This document shows, piece after piece, positions 1-5,515 of a stretch of DNA of 7,646 bases. The DNA is from Clostridia bacterium. GTDB taxonomy: Bacteria > Bacillota > Clostridia > Christensenellales > DTU072. Position 1 is the first letter of the stretch; each line of letters begins with the position of its first letter. The DNA lies in the NCBI GenBank assembly GCA_028703745.1, contig JAQVME010000054.1:1-7646 (forward strand), in the 5' to 3' direction. The notes under the pieces were generated by a model. It had not been told where the DNA came from. It saw only the letters and a program-made list of their open reading frames with translations, and searched no databases. The position numbers and the translations under genes were made by a program.

Positions 1-1037
1 ATAGCAATCAAGATGCCTACAATCCATAGGGATTGGTATCCGACCAGCAATAAGAGTAAATAGCAAATACCGGAATAAAGGTAGCCGTAGACCATCATAT
101 TGCGCGGGGAAACTTTTTTGCCTATGAAAGGCACAAGGAGCATTCCTATATAATTGAGGACAACGCTCACTGCGCCTACCACAGTGGAAAGCCAAAAGGC
201 GCCCAGCGTTTCCAGATAAAAGAAAGGCAATGCGCCATAGCAGATTTTTCGGATTGATTCTGCCAGCTCTGCGCCGGTGACTAAGATCATAGGTTTGTTT
301 GATAATAAGGCTTTGGCATTAAGAGCAACCTTGGGTTTTTTGATAGATATTGAAGGATTTCTTTCTTTCAAGGTGAAGTACGGTACCAACATAGCAGCAA
401 GGCCCAATATTCCGAAAACCGTCCCGGCTATGAGATAGACATATCCTTGTGCCGCGAAGTTTTCTTTATAGATGCTGACAAAGATGGGTATTAAGCCGGC
501 GGGCAAGGTAGTACCCAGACTGGCGGCAAATTGGGCAAGCGTATAAAAGTTTTTTCTGTCCTTGGGATTACTGCACATACGCACGGACATCGTGGAAAGA
601 CTCATATCGTAGAAGTTGTCGGTAATCGTATATATCAAGTAGAAGCAGAACACCCATATAAGACGAAAGGTCATACCCTGAGCAGGTATGATGAAGAGCA
701 AAATAGACGTCACCGCAATGGGGAAAGGAGTTAGCAGCAAAATGGGCTTTGTCACGTTCCTACGGCCTCTGCCGAAACCTCTGTCAAGTATCGTGCCTGC
801 AACGGGGTCGCAAAAGATATTGAGCGCTCTTGCTATACCCATAAGCACGGTAATAACAGCCACTTCGATGCCGACATATTTTGCGAGGAACATCGTTAAG
901 AAAGTCCCTACCACATCCTGACCCATCTCATTGCCAAAGCGTCCACTGGCATAGCCAAACTGTTCTTTCAAGGTGAACGAAGGATTGTTTGCCATTCTTT
1001 TTATGCTGTCTTTCAGTTTGATAAAAGGGTTTGACAT
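1..1037 (-). CDS. GPH-family (MelB-like) sugar:cation symporter, C-terminus cut off by window edge
   Basis: Inner-membrane secondary transporter of the glycoside-pentoside-hexuronide:cation symporter family in the major facilitator superfamily. It would import a sugar or glycoside with Na+ or H+. I read 345 codons without a stop from an ATG at 1037 to the left edge; family members usually have about 450-500 residues, so roughly the last quarter is missing. Visible marks are the MelB-type signature ALNIFCDPVAGTILDR (residues 71-86), the loop DRGFGRGRR (85-93), which is the MFS motif-A position, a segment TDNFYDMSLSTM (139-150), and alternating hydrophobic helices near 45-70, 97-118, 125-140, 173-190, 200-220, 265-305 and 315-345. 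The start is preceded by AGGCGG seven bases upstream. It lies 95 bp downstream of the GH4 gene on the same strand, so both may share a transcript. Family assignment is firm. The substrate is inferred from neighbours only: a hexuronide or alpha-glycoside. Confidence 0.9.
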   Translation of the reverse strand, partial: MSNPFIKLKDSIKRMANNPSFTLKEQFGYASGRFGNEMGQDVVGTFLTMFLAKYVGIEVAVITVLMGIARALNIFCDPVAGTILDRGFGRGRRNVTKPILLLTPFPIAVTSILLFIIPAQGMTFRLIWVFCFYLIYTITDNFYDMSLSTMSVRMCSNPKDRKNFYTLAQFAASLGTTLPAGLIPIFVSIYKENFAAQGYVYLIAGTVFGILGLAAMLVPYFTLKERNPSISIKKPKVALNAKALLSNKPMILVTGAELAESIRKICYGALPFFYLETLGAFWLSTVVGAVSVVLNYIGMLLVPFIGKKVSPRNMMVYGYLYSGICYLLLLLVGYQSLWIVGILIA

Positions 1038-1043
1038 TGAGTT

Positions 1044-1094
1044 ACCGCCTTTATATTTATTTGTATATTTCGGGCTACGAACAAAACCGCCTTT
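1044..1094 (-). repeat. Nine-base direct repeat AAAGGCGGT ahead of the symporter gene
   Basis: On the minus strand AAAGGCGGT occurs at 1052-1044, where it is the ribosome binding site of the symporter, and again at 1094-1086, 42 bases further upstream. The intervening bases are A+T rich. The upstream copy is followed by no start codon at useful spacing, so it may be a duplicated ribosome site, a standby site or chance. Confidence 0.4.
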
Positions 1095-1108
1095 ACCTAA
1101 TTAGTAAA
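1092..1108. promoter_or_regulatory. Near-palindrome between GH4 and symporter genes
   Basis: TTTACCTAATTAGTAAA reads as a palindrome (CTAATTAG core, TTTA/TAAA arms) apart from one extra C. It sits 24 bp past the GH4 stop and 55 bp before the symporter start. It is too A+T rich and too short of G+C pairs to be a terminator. A regulator-binding site is possible but nothing else supports it. Confidence 0.2.
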
Positions 1109-1132
1109 AACTGTATTTCGTTAATGGGTTAT

Positions 1133-2578
1133 TTATTTTTTCAACCAGTCGGCTAGCACATCCTTGTTGCAATCAATCAATTCGTCGAAAAGGCTAGATT
1201 GAGTAGCCTCGGGCAGACGGGCTACAGAAGAGTCTCTCATAAACACCTTTCGTAAACCATCTTTGTCCTCTTCGAAGAAAGCCTTGATGAAGTCGCGCTG
1301 GTTCTCGGCGTGCAACGTCACTCGCGCGCGAAGAAACCCGTTCTTAATTTCGCCTGCGTTCATAGGCTCGATCTTGCCGTCAGAAAACTTTGCGTTGGTT
1401 TCGACGGCAGTGCCCTCGGGAAGTCCGGGAGCTTGCCCGCGATTAGGAATGTTTACATTTGAAACAAGGTCACCCAAGCCGTAGAGCGCAATCAGTTGAT
1501 GCACACCTTCCTCGCCGCTGGCTTTGATTTTTATTTTTCTTTTGCCGTTTGCCAGCAAACGAAGCTGTTTGCGGCGCAAAAAATCTCTAAAAAGCCTGTT
1601 CTTAACAGTAGTCAGTATGAACCCGCTTGTCCCGTAATGTTTCTTTCCGAGCGGAAGATAAGTTTCCGGAACAAACTCGGCAAGGTGACGGTCGCCTGCT
1701 GCGCCGAATACGCCGTACTTTTCGTAAATATCAAATTTGACAATATTTTTAAGAAACAGACGGCGCCTTGCATTGAACATAGGTACAAAAGCCTTGTAGA
1801 TAGGCATAACATCCTTGTCCTTGAAAGAAGCCTCATTAATAAAGGTGAAGTGATTTATACCCTGAACATTGGTATGTATTTCGTGTCGATCGGTCTTGGG
1901 GCGCTTGTAATCGGAAAACTTCTTTCCGCATCTGCCAAGCGCGGCTTTTACGCCCTTGAGGTCGCTTGCCAGAAAGGCTTTCTGTCCGTCTGCGTCCAAA
2001 GCGTTGTACATATCCATTATGCCGCATATTAATTTTTGGCTGCTGAAAACCTCGTGACAACAACCGAAAGCTTTTATTTCGGGGAAACTTGTATAGAGGG
2101 CGTTTACGCACATCGACAGAGGATTGGTGTAATTGATTACCCAAGCGTCTGGACAATTTTCCTTAATCTTTTCACCGAAAAATTTGAAGTATCCTAGCGT
2201 ACGCAACGCTCTGGAATAGCCGCCTGGACCTACCGTGTCGCCCACGGGTTGATATATACCGTATTTCTCAGCGTAGTGAACATCGTAGTACATATTATGT
2301 AGGGAATATGGCAATATGGATATCAGCACTATGTCGGCGCCCGTCAGCGCCTTGTCAAGACTTGGCTCGACGACACATTTCCATTCAGATTTAACCGTGT
2401 CCTTATTGTCGGCTACCATTTTGGCATAGTACTTCTCATTGAGCTTTGCCGCCTCGTTGTCTATATCGTAAAGACGGATAATCCCTCCGAGTTTGTCTTG
2501 CAACAACAAATCGGAAAAATATTTCTGCGCCCAGTTTTTACTTCCTCCACCAATATAGGCTATAGTAACATTTTTCAT
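1133..2578 (-). CDS. Glycoside hydrolase family 4, NAD+/metal-dependent glycosidase (alpha-glucosidase/galactosidase/hexuronidase type)
   Basis: Cytoplasmic 481-residue enzyme, normal length for GH4. The family cleaves glycosides by an unusual redox route: NAD+ oxidises C3 of the sugar, a Mn2+-like metal helps, and the aglycone is eliminated. Seen in order: Rossmann start AYIGGGSKNW (7-16), acidic strand end RLYDID (35-40), GDTVGPGGYSRALRTL (113-128), VINYTNPLSMC (147-157) with the usual metal Cys157, CHEV (174-177) with the metal His175, INHF (241-244), GDRHLAEFVPETYL (295-308) and NIPNRGQ with GTAVETNA (376-396). The start is set by TTAGGAGCGATT just before ATG at 2578. An in-frame ATG at 2617 lies inside the likely promoter and lacks a ribosome site. 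The four residues around Cys-His are used as subfamily marks; from memory CHEV is linked to alpha-glucosidases, whereas the neighbours suggest a uronide. Substrate is therefore open. The symporter follows 95 bp downstream. Confidence 0.93.
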   Translation of the reverse strand: MKNVTIAYIGGGSKNWAQKYFSDLLLQDKLGGIIRLYDIDNEAAKLNEKYYAKMVADNKDTVKSEWKCVVEPSLDKALTGADIVLISILPYSLHNMYYDVHYAEKYGIYQPVGDTVGPGGYSRALRTLGYFKFFGEKIKENCPDAWVINYTNPLSMCVNALYTSFPEIKAFGCCHEVFSSQKLICGIMDMYNALDADGQKAFLASDLKGVKAALGRCGKKFSDYKRPKTDRHEIHTNVQGINHFTFINEASFKDKDVMPIYKAFVPMFNARRRLFLKNIVKFDIYEKYGVFGAAGDRHLAEFVPETYLPLGKKHYGTSGFILTTVKNRLFRDFLRRKQLRLLANGKRKIKIKASGEEGVHQLIALYGLGDLVSNVNIPNRGQAPGLPEGTAVETNAKFSDGKIEPMNAGEIKNGFLRARVTLHAENQRDFIKAFFEEDKDGLRKVFMRDSSVARLPEATQSSLFDELIDCNKDVLADWLKK

Positions 2579-2583
2579 AATCG

Positions 2584-2588
2584 CTCCT
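2584..2588 (-). promoter_or_regulatory. Ribosome binding site fixing the GH4 start
   Basis: AGGAG on the minus strand, five bases (CGATT) before the ATG at 2578. It decides for the 481-residue protein over a version 13 residues longer starting at 2617, whose extra N-terminus would precede the Rossmann strand and has no counterpart in the family. Confidence 0.8.
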
Positions 2589-2590
2589 AA

Positions 2591-2627
2591 AACAGTTTCA
2601 TTTTTTAATTGTATCATAATAACAGTT
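2591..2627 (-). repeat. Direct repeat AACTGTT flanking the GH4 promoter -10
   Basis: On the minus strand AACTGTT(A/T)T occurs twice, with matching bases at 2627-2621 and 2597-2591, exactly 30 bp apart (about three helix turns). One copy lies in the -35/-10 spacer and the other in the short leader just before the ribosome site. The placement would suit a repressor, but seven-base repeats can arise by chance in such A+T-rich DNA. Confidence 0.3.
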
Positions 2628-2636
2628 GGTATTCTA
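2608..2636 (-). promoter_or_regulatory. Probable extended -10 promoter for the GH4-symporter unit
   Basis: Minus-strand TGATACAAT (2616-2608) is an extended -10 (TG, one base, TACAAT). With a 17-base spacer the -35 position holds TAGAAT (2636-2631), only three matches to TTGACA, so recognition would lean on the extended -10. Transcription would start near 2601, giving a leader of about 23 nt. Confidence 0.45.
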
Positions 2637-2730
2637 TATAAGAAATCGTATTTTATTGCTAGATTACATATTTTTATATTTATTTTGTTTGTTGAAATGT
2701 TGATTAGAAGCGCAAAATATAAATGAGAAA

Positions 2731-2755
2731 ATCAGCGCCAAAGCTTGCCGCTGAT
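2731..2755 (-). terminator. Rho-independent terminator after the metallophosphoesterase gene
   Basis: A hairpin with seven-base arms ATCAGCG/CGCTGAT, one mismatched pair inside, then a CAA/TTG stem and a three-base loop. On the minus strand the stem runs directly into TTTTCTCATTT. It lies 68 bp past the stop at 2823 and upstream of the GH4 promoter, so it should separate the two minus-strand units. The T-tract is interrupted, so termination may be partial. Confidence 0.6.
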
Positions 2756-2760
2756 AACGA

Positions 2761-2795
2761 AACCAAACAAAAAATTTCGCATTTTTGATTTGGTT
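2761..2795 (-). repeat. A+T-rich inverted repeat in the 3' untranslated region
   Basis: Arms AACCAAACAAAAA (2761-2773) and TTTTTGATTTGGTT (2782-2795) pair over 13 bp with a single bulged A at 2788, around an eight-base loop. It lies 28 bp past the phosphoesterase stop and five bp before the likely terminator, so the transcript would end with two stacked hairpins. Low G+C makes it a weak terminator itself; it could protect the RNA 3' end. Confidence 0.45.
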
Positions 2796-2822
2796 AAATA
2801 CCTCGAAAAATTTCTACATTAC

Positions 2823-4037
2823 TTATTTGTATAGCTTATAGGCTTGCGAATCGTCAAAACGTTCACCGTTTATTATGTCGCCGAACTCGATTTCGCCGTT
2901 AGATTTAATTATATATAGACTTGCTCCTTGAATAAGCTTGTCGGATTGCTCTTTGGTCACCACGTTGTAACTGCTATAGCCGGAAGCGCGATTATAGCAG
3001 AGCCATACGCCCTTGTAACGAATTCGGAAATCATTGACATGATCGTGACCGACAACGACAGCTTGAGTGCTCCCGCACTCGATTATTGCATTGAACAGTC
3101 CTCCGTTATATTCAGAACAGCCTATCTTTTCTCTTTTGGCTCCGAAAGAAGCTAAGGTGCCATCCTCTCCCTCTACTCCGATATCCAATGCTCCGTCCGG
3201 GGTTTTCGGACAAGCCTCGTACGCGTCCGCGTATTCGGGCGGGGCGATATGAACAAATACCATGGATTTTACGCCCTCATCCAGCATAGCTGCGCGTTCC
3301 TTGTACCATGACACCTGCGAGGGCTTTACGTAGTCGTAGCTCTCATCGGAAATACCGAACTTCTTTGCGTCATCCTTGCTTACCTCGCTCCCTGAGTCCA
3401 GGAAAAACAGCGATTGAGAAACGGCGCCGCCCTCCGTCAAAATATTGAGTTGGGTATTCCCGTATCCCCAAACTTCATCGCCGTTGGCGGTCTGCTTTTT
3501 ATTATTTTCGATAAGGCAATGCGGATATGATGAAAAAATGTCTACAAATTCCTCTCGCGAAATACTTAGTACGTTATCCCCCTCGTGATTTCCCAAAACC
3601 GCAATCCAATATACTTCAAGCTTTTCCATAACCTCGCATAACTGAATGGCGCGCGCACGGTTTGTGGAGGAAGTAACCATGTCTCCTACAATAACAACCA
3701 AATCGGGTTTTTCGATTTGAATATTTTCGATAAAGTATTTCATGGTGAAATAGCCTTTTTTGCGATATGTATCAAAATGCGTATCGGTAAAGGACAGAAT
3801 TTTCAGCGGCGTTGAAGAAATATTTTCTTCGTCGTCGGGTATGTATATAGAGGTAGGTCGGTCACCTTCGGCTTTTATTACCTCCACACGACTGCCTACG
3901 GCTTCTATTGCCGAAATATCAACATCGATTTTTACCGGAATGAACAAAAAACACATAGTACCTGTTATTCCAAGCGCGATTACCGCAGCCAGAACGATAA
4001 TTATAACAGACTTCTTGCTTAATTTTTTATTGCCCAC
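2823..4037 (-). CDS. Membrane-anchored calcineurin-like metallophosphoesterase, Dcr2/PAP16/28 type
   Basis: A 404-residue protein with a lysine-rich start and one hydrophobic segment (about 11-33), then a long catalytic domain expected outside the membrane. No lipobox is seen (the segment ends TGTMC). The two-metal phosphoesterase motifs are all present: TDTH (84-87), GDMVTSS (118-124), GNHEGD (149-154), VHIAPPEY (262-269) and GHDH (330-333). Between them the pattern GYGNTQLNIL (191-200), FFLDSG (211-216), the W-Y pair near 244, NGG (311-313) and VNDF with LCYNRASGYSSY (334-357) matches the Dcr2/plant PAP14-16-28 branch as I remember it. It would cleave a phosphate mono- or diester; the substrate is unknown. 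Start is GTG at 4037 behind AAGGAG with five bases between. It is transcribed alone, away from uxuA, from a strong promoter. Assignment to the superfamily is firm, to the branch likely. Confidence 0.9.
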   Translation of the reverse strand: MGNKKLSKKSVIIIVLAAVIALGITGTMCFLFIPVKIDVDISAIEAVGSRVEVIKAEGDRPTSIYIPDDEENISSTPLKILSFTDTHFDTYRKKGYFTMKYFIENIQIEKPDLVVIVGDMVTSSTNRARAIQLCEVMEKLEVYWIAVLGNHEGDNVLSISREEFVDIFSSYPHCLIENNKKQTANGDEVWGYGNTQLNILTEGGAVSQSLFFLDSGSEVSKDDAKKFGISDESYDYVKPSQVSWYKERAAMLDEGVKSMVFVHIAPPEYADAYEACPKTPDGALDIGVEGEDGTLASFGAKREKIGCSEYNGGLFNAIIECGSTQAVVVGHDHVNDFRIRYKGVWLCYNRASGYSSYNVVTKEQSDKLIQGASLYIIKSNGEIEFGDIINGERFDDSQAYKLYK

Positions 4038-4042
4038 AAGTT

Positions 4043-4048
4043 CTCCTT
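4043..4048 (-). promoter_or_regulatory. Ribosome binding site selecting a GTG start
   Basis: AAGGAG on the minus strand, five bases (AACTT) before GTG at 4037. The perfect core and spacing support this non-ATG start; the overlapping TTG one base upstream is in another frame that reads through no conserved protein. A perfect ten-base palindrome TATCGCGATA lies a few bases upstream at 4054-4063. Confidence 0.8.
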
Positions 4049-4169
4049 CCCGCTATCGCGATATCTATGCCTTCTTTTTAGTAAACATTCGGAAAGCCTC
4101 AACTTTTTTTGCTTTTTGCTCTTTAGCAAGCAGGCTGTTCCGATGAGCGGCACAGTATTTCATTTCTTC

Positions 4170-4198
4170 ATATTACCATATTTATAGTCTATTGTCAA
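4170..4198 (-). promoter_or_regulatory. Strong sigma-A-type promoter for the metallophosphoesterase
   Basis: Minus-strand TTGACA (4198-4193), 17-base spacer, TAATAT (4175-4170), with TGG directly before the -10 giving an extended -10. The -35 is perfect. Transcription should start near 4163, leaving a leader of about 125 nt ahead of the GTG start, long enough for leader control. Confidence 0.75.
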
Positions 4199-4217
4199 TG
4201 TCATTCTTTTTGCCTTG

Positions 4218-4254
4218 GCGTTCTTGTTCACCTATTTACGGCTAAGCGTTCTTG
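4218..4254. repeat. Direct repeat GCGTTCTTG, 28 bp apart
   Basis: GCGTTCTTG at 4218-4226 and again at 4246-4254, between the two outward promoters and upstream of both. The placement would fit an activator site acting in both directions; there is no other support. Confidence 0.3.
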
Positions 4255-4317
4255 CGGGCTTTCCTTTATAACATGCTAAAACCTCACGAGATGCCGCTAT
4301 AATTGACACGAAAGCTA

Positions 4318-4347
4318 TTGACTTCTTGATATGACCAATGCTAATAT
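4318..4347 (+). promoter_or_regulatory. Promoter of the uxuA-uxuB operon
   Basis: TTGACT (4318-4323), 18-base spacer, TAATAT (4342-4347) with TGC before it (extended -10). Start of transcription is expected near 4354, about 115 nt before uxuA. A second TTGACA at 4303-4308 pairs only with a poor -10 (TTGATA or TGATAT) and is less likely. Confidence 0.55.
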
Positions 4348-4390
4348 GAACTTAGTTACGCTCAACGGAATTATTTTGAATATAAGCTAA

Positions 4391-4426
4391 ATGCGGCAAA
4401 CGAAATATCAAAACTTTTCGGCGCAT
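4391..4426 (+). promoter_or_regulatory. Compound stem-loop in the uxuA leader
   Basis: Outer arms ATGCG (4391-4395) and CGCAT (4422-4426), inner arms CGAAA (4401-4405) and TTTCG (4416-4420), separated by an asymmetric internal loop (GCAAA against G), with a ten-base apical loop. It starts about 37 nt into the leader and ends about 30 nt before the ribosome site. It has no T-tract and matches no riboswitch I recognise. As DNA it could instead be a spaced operator just downstream of the promoter. Confidence 0.35.
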
Positions 4427-4468
4427 CGGGCAAATAGTGTAAAATTATTAAATAATAAGGAATAACAA

Positions 4469-5515
4469 ATGAAACTTACTTTCAGATGGTATGGAAAAGA
4501 CGATAAAATCACGCTAAACGATATACGTCAGATTCCTATGGTTTCCGGTATAGTCTCAGCAATTTACGATACGCCCGTCGGTAAGATTTGGAGTCAAGAA
4601 TCTATAGCCGCGCTTGTCGAAAAATGTAAAGTAAACGGCTTGGAGTGCGAGGTTATCGAGAGCGTACCCGTTCACGAGGACATAAAGCTCGGCAAGCCGA
4701 CGGCAACGGAATATATCGAAAACTACAAGGAAAATATTCGCCGACTTGCAAAATTCGGCGTAAAATGCATCTGCTACAACTTTATGCCTGTTTTTGACTG
4801 GTTACGCAGCGAGCTTGCGCACAAGAATCCGGACGGCTCAAACAGTCTGGCATATCATCACGACAGCGTGCTGTCGATGAATCCTCTCACCTCTGATTTA
4901 AACCTGCCCGGTTGGGACAGTAGCTACGATAAAAACGGATTAAAAACACTCCTTAATGAATACTCGGCAAAAAATGAAGAAGATTTGTGGCAAAATCTTA
5001 CCCGTTTTTTGGAAGAGATTATTCCCGCTGCCGAAGAATGCGACGTAAAAATGGCTATTCACCCCGATGATCCGCCGTGGGGCATTTTCGGTTTGCCGAG
5101 AATAATAACCAATTACGAAAATTACAAACGGTTTTTGTCAACCGTTGACAGCCCTTATAACGGTATAACTCTTTGTACCGGCTCGCTGGGAGCTTCGGCG
5201 ACCAATGATATAATAGCTATTGCTCATCTTGCAAAGGGAAGAATACCCTTTTTGCATCTACGCAACATCAAACGCACCGACAAATTCGATTTTGTCGAAA
5301 CAGCTCACCCCTCGGCTTGCGGAAGCCTGGATATGTACGCCATCTTAAAAGCTATGGCGGACGACGGCTTTGACGGCTATATCCGTCCCGACCACGGCAG
5401 AATGATTTGGGGAGAAAGCGGCAGATTCGGTTACGGTTTGTACGACAGAGCCTTGGGAGCAACATATATAGCAGGTCTTATAGAAGCGATAGAAAAGTCA
5501 GACAGGAGAAAATAA
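4469..5515 (+). CDS. uxuA: D-mannonate dehydratase
   Basis: Cytoplasmic TIM-barrel, metal-dependent enzyme that dehydrates D-mannonate to 2-keto-3-deoxy-D-gluconate, the last step before the KDG kinase in hexuronate breakdown. At 348 residues it has the length of the shorter, Gram-positive-type enzymes. Seen in order: MKLTFRWYG at the N-terminus, ESVPVHEDIKLG (64-75), CYNFMPVFDW (102-111), AIHPDDPPWGIFGLPRI (196-212), LCTGSLG (235-241), FLHLRN (261-266), HPSACGSLDM (280-289) and PDHGRMIWGE (307-316). The expected metal ligands are His198, Cys236, His263 and Asp308; His309 and Tyr325 fall where active-site residues are known in the streptococcal enzyme (from memory). ATG at 4469 follows TAAGGAA by six bases, a moderate ribosome site. 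First gene of a three-gene operon with its own promoter and a leader of about 115 nt. Identification is certain at family level. Confidence 0.97.
   Translation: MKLTFRWYGKDDKITLNDIRQIPMVSGIVSAIYDTPVGKIWSQESIAALVEKCKVNGLECEVIESVPVHEDIKLGKPTATEYIENYKENIRRLAKFGVKCICYNFMPVFDWLRSELAHKNPDGSNSLAYHHDSVLSMNPLTSDLNLPGWDSSYDKNGLKTLLNEYSAKNEEDLWQNLTRFLEEIIPAAEECDVKMAIHPDDPPWGIFGLPRIITNYENYKRFLSTVDSPYNGITLCTGSLGASATNDIIAIAHLAKGRIPFLHLRNIKRTDKFDFVETAHPSACGSLDMYAILKAMADDGFDGYIRPDHGRMIWGESGRFGYGLYDRALGATYIAGLIEAIEKSDRRK

Larger units (their letters stand above)
4038..4468. other. Divergent regulatory region between metallophosphoesterase and uxuA
   Basis: These 431 bp hold no convincing gene. From left to right: a minus-strand leader of about 125 nt with a small hairpin (TTGCT/AGCAA near 4120-4133), a seven-codon reading frame (4065-4088, minus) and the palindrome TATCGCGATA; the minus-strand promoter at 4170-4198; a stretch 4199-4297 with only a nine-base direct repeat; the plus-strand promoter at 4318-4347; and a uxuA leader of about 115 nt containing a compound stem-loop. 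Confidence 0.7.

Noticed and set aside
531..921. Two overlapping short plus-strand frames
   Set aside because: They are antisense to the symporter gene, which reads continuously through the same bases with a clear family signature.
1496..2032. Plus-strand 178-codon frame
   Set aside because: It lies antisense within the GH4 gene, whose motifs are unbroken across the stretch; the translation shows no family features and no ribosome site.
2579..2617. Upstream ATG extending the GH4 protein by 13 residues
   Set aside because: It overlaps the likely -10 element, has no ribosome site, and would precede the conserved Rossmann start.
3939..4010. Lipoprotein signal in the phosphoesterase
   Set aside because: The Cys at residue 29 follows TGTM, not a lipobox; a plain membrane anchor fits better.
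3760..4146. Plus-strand 128-codon frame
   Set aside because: It is mostly antisense to the 5' end of the phosphoesterase gene and its leader, and its product has no recognisable features.
4303..4331. TTGACA at 4303-4308 as main uxuA -35
   Set aside because: At 17-18 bases it meets only TTGATA or TGATAT, poorer than the extended -10 paired with TTGACT fifteen bases downstream.
5407..5514. Longer uxuB frame starting inside uxuA
   Set aside because: The 36 extra residues are out-of-frame uxuA sequence; the ATG at 5515 has its own AGGAG and gives the standard SDR N-terminus.
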